Shown: in pieces, positions 5,254-5,759 of the stretch
Numbering within the stretch: the stretch's first letter is position 1
Layout: each line of letters opens with the position of its first letter
Source of the DNA: Desulfovibrio sp.
GTDB taxonomy: Bacteria > Desulfobacterota > Desulfovibrionia > Desulfovibrionales > Desulfovibrionaceae
Length of the DNA: 5,759 nucleotides
Reading direction: 5' to 3'
NCBI GenBank assembly: GCA_031255035.1
Contig: JAIRTI010000152.1
Span: 1-5,759, forward strand
The notes under the pieces: model-generated
What the model was told of the DNA's origin: nothing
What the model saw: the letters and a program-made list of their open reading frames with translations, nothing else
Database searches by the model: none
Translations under genes and position numbers: made by a program

Positions 5254-5759
5254 CTATTTTCCATACGGCCCCAAAAAACGCTCCCCATTGAAATGAATCA
5301 GGTGCGTGGGCGCATCAGCAATCCATACTTCGGTTTCCCAGGCAATCTCACCAAGATATCGGGCCATTGTCGCACGATTGGGGAAGGCGGTCACATAGAC
5401 GATCCCCGGTTTCGCTTTGGAGAAAAGTTTCGCCAACTCATCATGCCGTTTGCCGTCCACTGGTCCGTGGCTAGTCACGGACTCCACCAGCAATACCCAG
5501 TCCTTTTTCTTGTAGTACAGAACGACATCAGGCATCTTGCCGTGGGAATCTATGGCAACTCCCAAACTGGCGAGCAGCTTTTCGTCAAAGTAGCCCCACT
5601 TGTTGCCGGTATCTCCAGCATAGACAGGGATGCTTCCCGGCGCAAAACAAGGGGCGAATACTTCAATGATGGCTTTGATGAGTTCACTGTGCGCTCCGGG
5701 GCTGAGTTCAATTTGCTTTCCGTGCGGCAGCGAAACAGGAATTTTTGCCATATCTCTTT
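5254..5759 (-). CDS. BsuBI/PstI-family type II restriction endonuclease, C-terminal part (runs off right edge)
   Basis: The enzyme cleaves double-stranded DNA; characterised relatives BsuBI and PstI recognise CTGCAG. Counted from Met1 at 5751, the family blocks appear in order: SPGAHSELIKAIIEVFAP (17-34), GDTGNKWGYFDEKLL (46-60), HGKMPDVVLYY (70-80), WVLLVESVTSHGPVDGKRHDEL (85-106), YVTAFPNR (119-126) and a closing block with AWETEVW and HFNGERFLGPY (137-163). D75 and E90 are the best candidates for PD-(D/E)xK metal ligands; two residues after E90 is Val, not Lys, so the lysine must come from elsewhere or is replaced. Full-length relatives have about 320 residues with an N-terminal domain. 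The frame is open to the window edge, and the AAAGAG before Met1 is only two bases away, so Met1 is probably internal and the gene 5'-truncated by the window. A partner methyltransferase is expected beyond the right edge. Base composition is less GC-rich than dnaB, suggesting transfer. Confidence 0.9.
   Translation of the reverse strand, partial: RDMAKIPVSLPHGKQIELSPGAHSELIKAIIEVFAPCFAPGSIPVYAGDTGNKWGYFDEKLLASLGVAIDSHGKMPDVVLYYKKKDWVLLVESVTSHGPVDGKRHDELAKLFSKAKPGIVYVTAFPNRATMARYLGEIAWETEVWIADAPTHLIHFNGERFLGPYGK

Overview
The window looks like chromosomal DNA from a GC-rich Gram-negative bacterium. Gene order and protein style (a divergent LpoA-like lipoprotein beside rpsF-rpsR-rplI-dnaB, a zinc-ligand form of S18, a long-tailed L9) suggest a Desulfovibrio-like member of the Desulfovibrionaceae. 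That assignment is from recognition only; no search was run.

Layout: Positions 1-364 contain no convincing gene. They start AT-rich and become GC-rich, and carry a series of inverted repeats, a promoter-like pair and a very strong 255-329 stem-loop. Positions 365-2296 (minus) encode a 643-residue lipoprotein with a helical-repeat N-terminal half and a periplasmic-binding-protein C-terminal half, of the penicillin-binding-protein activator (LpoA/LppC-like) type. Positions 2297-2513 are a divergent control region with a good sigma70 promoter facing right and a short leader RNA that can fold to sequester the rpsF Shine-Dalgarno sequence. Positions 2514-5125 (plus) form a tight four-gene operon: rpsF (S6), rpsR (S18), rplI (L9) and dnaB (replicative helicase). 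The first two genes overlap by one base, the rpsR stop codon lies inside the rplI Shine-Dalgarno sequence, and dnaB starts inside rplI. A hairpin plus T9 follows dnaB. Positions 5254-5759 (minus, running off the right edge) are the C-terminal catalytic part of a BsuBI/PstI-family type II restriction endonuclease. It is visibly less GC-rich than the operon and probably belongs to an acquired restriction-modification cassette.

How it works together: S6 and S18 are partners on the 30S platform, and in other bacteria their complex binds an rpsF leader RNA. The leader here has the right position and architecture for that feedback. L9 and DnaB are co-transcribed, linking ribosomal-protein and replication-helicase expression. 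The lipoprotein is transcribed away from this operon and probably acts in the cell envelope. The restriction gene converges on dnaB and is functionally separate.

Most worth a second look are the rpsF leader fold, the structured 77-329 intergenic stretch (a possible unannotated RNA), the 27-bp duplication in rplI whose second copy carries the dnaB ribosome-binding site, and the restriction cassette at the right edge. I see no convincing evidence of a wholly new multi-gene system.
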